A stretch of 64,000 bases of DNA from Bacteroidota bacterium (lineage in GTDB: Bacteria; Bacteroidota; Bacteroidia; Bacteroidales; Dysgonomonadaceae): positions 62,001-126,000 of the forward strand of contig JAEZGN010000016.1 of the NCBI GenBank assembly GCA_023437305.1. Reading direction: 5' to 3'. Below the pieces are notes generated by a model. It had not been told where the DNA came from. It was given only the letters and a program-made list of their open reading frames with translations, and ran no database searches. Below, piece by piece: positions 62,321-64,000 of the stretch. Numbering within the stretch: position 1 is the stretch's first letter; each line of letters begins with the position of its first letter. The position numbers and the translations under genes are program-made.

Positions 62321-64000
62321 ATGCAAAACACAGTAAAAATTAAGGACGTAAAAGACATAGTCGTACGTTTTTCTGGCGATTCGGGAGATGGTATGCAGTT
62401 AACCGGAACCATTTTCTCAAACCTCTCTGCTATCTTTGGAAATCAGATAGCTACATTCCCCGATTTTCCTGCAGAAATTAGAGCACCTCAAGGTACTCTG
62501 TATGGAGTTTCAGGCTTTCAAGTACATTTAGGTAACCAAATTTACAACTCAGGTGATATGTCTGATGTGTTGGTTGCAATGAATCCTGCAGCTTTGAAAG
62601 TAAACGCCAAATCATTGAAAAAAGATTCTGTTATAATTATCGATACAGACTCTTTTGGCAAACGTGATTTGGAAAAAGCTCTATTTGCTACCGAAGATCC
62701 ATTTACAGAATTAGGACTGACAACACAGCAGATAATCTCTGTACCGATAACAACTCTAACAAAGAGTAGTCTCGAAGGTATGGAAATGGATATGAAATCT
62801 CGTGTCAGAAGTAAAAATATGTTTGCATTAGGACTTGTATGTTGGTTATTTAATCGTCCACTGGATGTGGCTAACCATATACTTTCTAACAAATTTGCAA
62901 AGAAACCCGTTTTGGTAGAAGCAAACCTTAAAGTACTAGCCGATGGATTTAATTACGGACATAATACCAATATGTCTATCTCTTCATATAGAGTAGAGAC
63001 AGTAAATATCGACAAAGGATACTATATAGATATTAATGGAAATACAGCAACAGCATATGGATTGATTGCTGCTTCCGAAAATTCTGGAAAACCGCTGTTC
63101 TTGGGCTCATACCCAATTACTCCGGCAACTGATATTTTACAAGAATTGGCTAAATTTAAACAACTTGGAGTTAAAGCAATTCAGGTAGAAGATGAAATAG
63201 CCGGTGTATGTACAGCTATAGGTGCTAGTTTTGCGGGTAACTTAGCAGTTACATCCACATCCGGACCGGGTTTAGCCCTCAAAGGTGAAGCTATCGGATT
63301 GGCAGTAATGGCTGAATTGCCACTTGTTGTCATCGATGTTCAACGAGGAGGACCATCCACAGGCCTACCAACTAAAACAGAACAAACCGACCTCAGACAA
63401 GCTCTATATGGTCGCAATGGGGAAAGTCCTATTGTAGTACTGGCAGCAGCGAGTCCTACAGATTGCTTTGATATGGCCTATTGGGCATCTAAGATAGCAT
63501 TAGAACGCGTTATGCCTGTTATTCTGTTAACAGATGGTTATATAGCAAACGGTTCTTCGGCATGGCGTATTCCCGACTTAGACCAATATCCGGCAATAAT
63601 TCCGCATGATATATCGCAATACACAGGTAACGAATGGAATAGTGCTTTACGCAATGATGAAACAATGGTTCGCTATTGGGCTGAAGCAGGCTTAGAGGGC
63701 TATACACACCGCATTGGTGGGCTCGAAAAAGACTTCAAAACGGGAGCTATCTCTACCGACGCAGCTAACCATCAAAAAATGACTGATGTCAGACAACAAA
63801 AAGTAGATAAAGTGGCAGATATAATCCCTCAACTGGAGCTAATTGGAGGAGAAGATGCAGAGTTGTTAGTTGTCGGATGGGGTGGAACATACGGACATTT
63901 GCGAGAAGCAGTTGAAAAAATGAATGCTCTCGGACATAAAGTGGCTTTAGCTCATTTCCGATTTATTAGTCCATTGCCTAAGAATACAGAGTCAATACTC
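62321..64000 (+). CDS. korA: 2-oxoglutarate:ferredoxin oxidoreductase alpha subunit, 3' truncated by window edge
   Basis: 560 codons are visible from the ATG at 62321 and the frame is still open at the edge. The gamma-type domain comes first (RFSGDSGDGMQLTG near 16, FPAEIRAPQGT near 47), followed by the alpha domain with GSYPITPATDIL near 260, VEDEIAGVCTAIGASFAG near 287 and TSGPGLALKGE near 315, then QRGGPSTGLPTKTEQ near 343. The enzyme couples 2-oxoglutarate decarboxylation to ferredoxin and CoA. Members are about 610-620 residues, so roughly 55 residues and the beta subunit gene lie beyond. Confidence 0.93.
   Translation, partial: MQNTVKIKDVKDIVVRFSGDSGDGMQLTGTIFSNLSAIFGNQIATFPDFPAEIRAPQGTLYGVSGFQVHLGNQIYNSGDMSDVLVAMNPAALKVNAKSLKKDSVIIIDTDSFGKRDLEKALFATEDPFTELGLTTQQIISVPITTLTKSSLEGMEMDMKSRVRSKNMFALGLVCWLFNRPLDVANHILSNKFAKKPVLVEANLKVLADGFNYGHNTNMSISSYRVETVNIDKGYYIDINGNTATAYGLIAASENSGKPLFLGSYPITPATDILQELAKFKQLGVKAIQVEDEIAGVCTAIGASFAGNLAVTSTSGPGLALKGEAIGLAVMAELPLVVIDVQRGGPSTGLPTKTEQTDLRQALYGRNGESPIVVLAAASPTDCFDMAYWASKIALERVMPVILLTDGYIANGSSAWRIPDLDQYPAIIPHDISQYTGNEWNSALRNDETMVRYWAEAGLEGYTHRIGGLEKDFKTGAISTDAANHQKMTDVRQQKVDKVADIIPQLELIGGEDAELLVVGWGGTYGHLREAVEKMNALGHKVALAHFRFISPLPKNTESIL

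Noticed and set aside
1..64000. tRNA, rRNA, CRISPR array, insertion sequence or integrase genes
   Set aside because: No cloverleaf with CCA-type context, no regular repeat-spacer pattern and no transposase or recombinase motifs were seen by eye; a dedicated search could still find a small RNA.

Overview
The window reads as a low-GC chromosome segment of a Bacteroidota (Bacteroidales) bacterium; Dysgonomonas or a close relative is my guess, at low confidence. The case rests on the repeated -7 promoter motif TAnnTTTG in front of most operons, a short RpoD without region 1.1, and family choices typical of the phylum (DUF4294 protein, MtaB, a KorA-type 2-oxoacid:ferredoxin oxidoreductase, a DUF2089/YIP1 pair, a 276-residue Wza lipoprotein). 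I see no tRNA, rRNA, CRISPR array, transposase or phage gene.

Region 1 (1-1098) is the 3' end of a TolC-family outer-membrane efflux gene. Region 2 (1161-17772, minus strand) is one tightly packed Wzx/Wzy exopolysaccharide or capsule operon. It begins with wza and wzc, continues with a TviC/TviB-like pair for a uronic acid sugar nucleotide, a flippase, a pyruvyltransferase-family protein, glycosyltransferases and a Wzy polymerase, and ends with four enzymes resembling PglC, PglD, PglE and PglF, the route to undecaprenyl-diphospho-N,N'-diacetylbacillosamine. A separate GT4 gene follows (18136-19218).

Region 3 (19432-31313) is mostly envelope and housekeeping: a DUF2089 regulator/YIP1/hydrolase operon, surE-lpxB, an alkaline phosphatase, a DUF4294 protein, an mtaB/acyltransferase/GT2 operon and an AMP-binding acyl-CoA ligase. 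A tiny alanine-rich lipoprotein sits at 31491-31712.

Region 4 (31876-48077, plus strand) is a second glycan locus of a different type. It has an ABC exporter (Wzm-like permease, Wzt-like ATPase with a C-terminal carbohydrate-binding type extension), a predicted kinase-like/methyltransferase protein suggesting WbdD-like chain termination, about ten glycosyltransferases, and a cassette of a VioA-like aminotransferase, a WbqC protein, an orphan OmdA domain and a reduced PLP-fold enzyme. This looks like an O-antigen or other ABC-exported surface polysaccharide.

Region 5 (48074-64000) is largely housekeeping: an RsmF-like rRNA methylase, a GT-C membrane protein, a short RsmI-family methylase, a B12-binding radical SAM protein, a SulP transporter, rubrerythrin, rpoD, an HtrA protease, a sodium:solute symporter with a rhodanese protein, a secreted protein of unknown function and the 5' part of korA. 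The least ordinary signals are the kinase-like/methyltransferase terminator candidate beside Wzm/Wzt, the 43.3-46.3 kb cassette, and a 20-bp intergenic repeat (TGTYACTTTTGTYACYTTTT) present three times.
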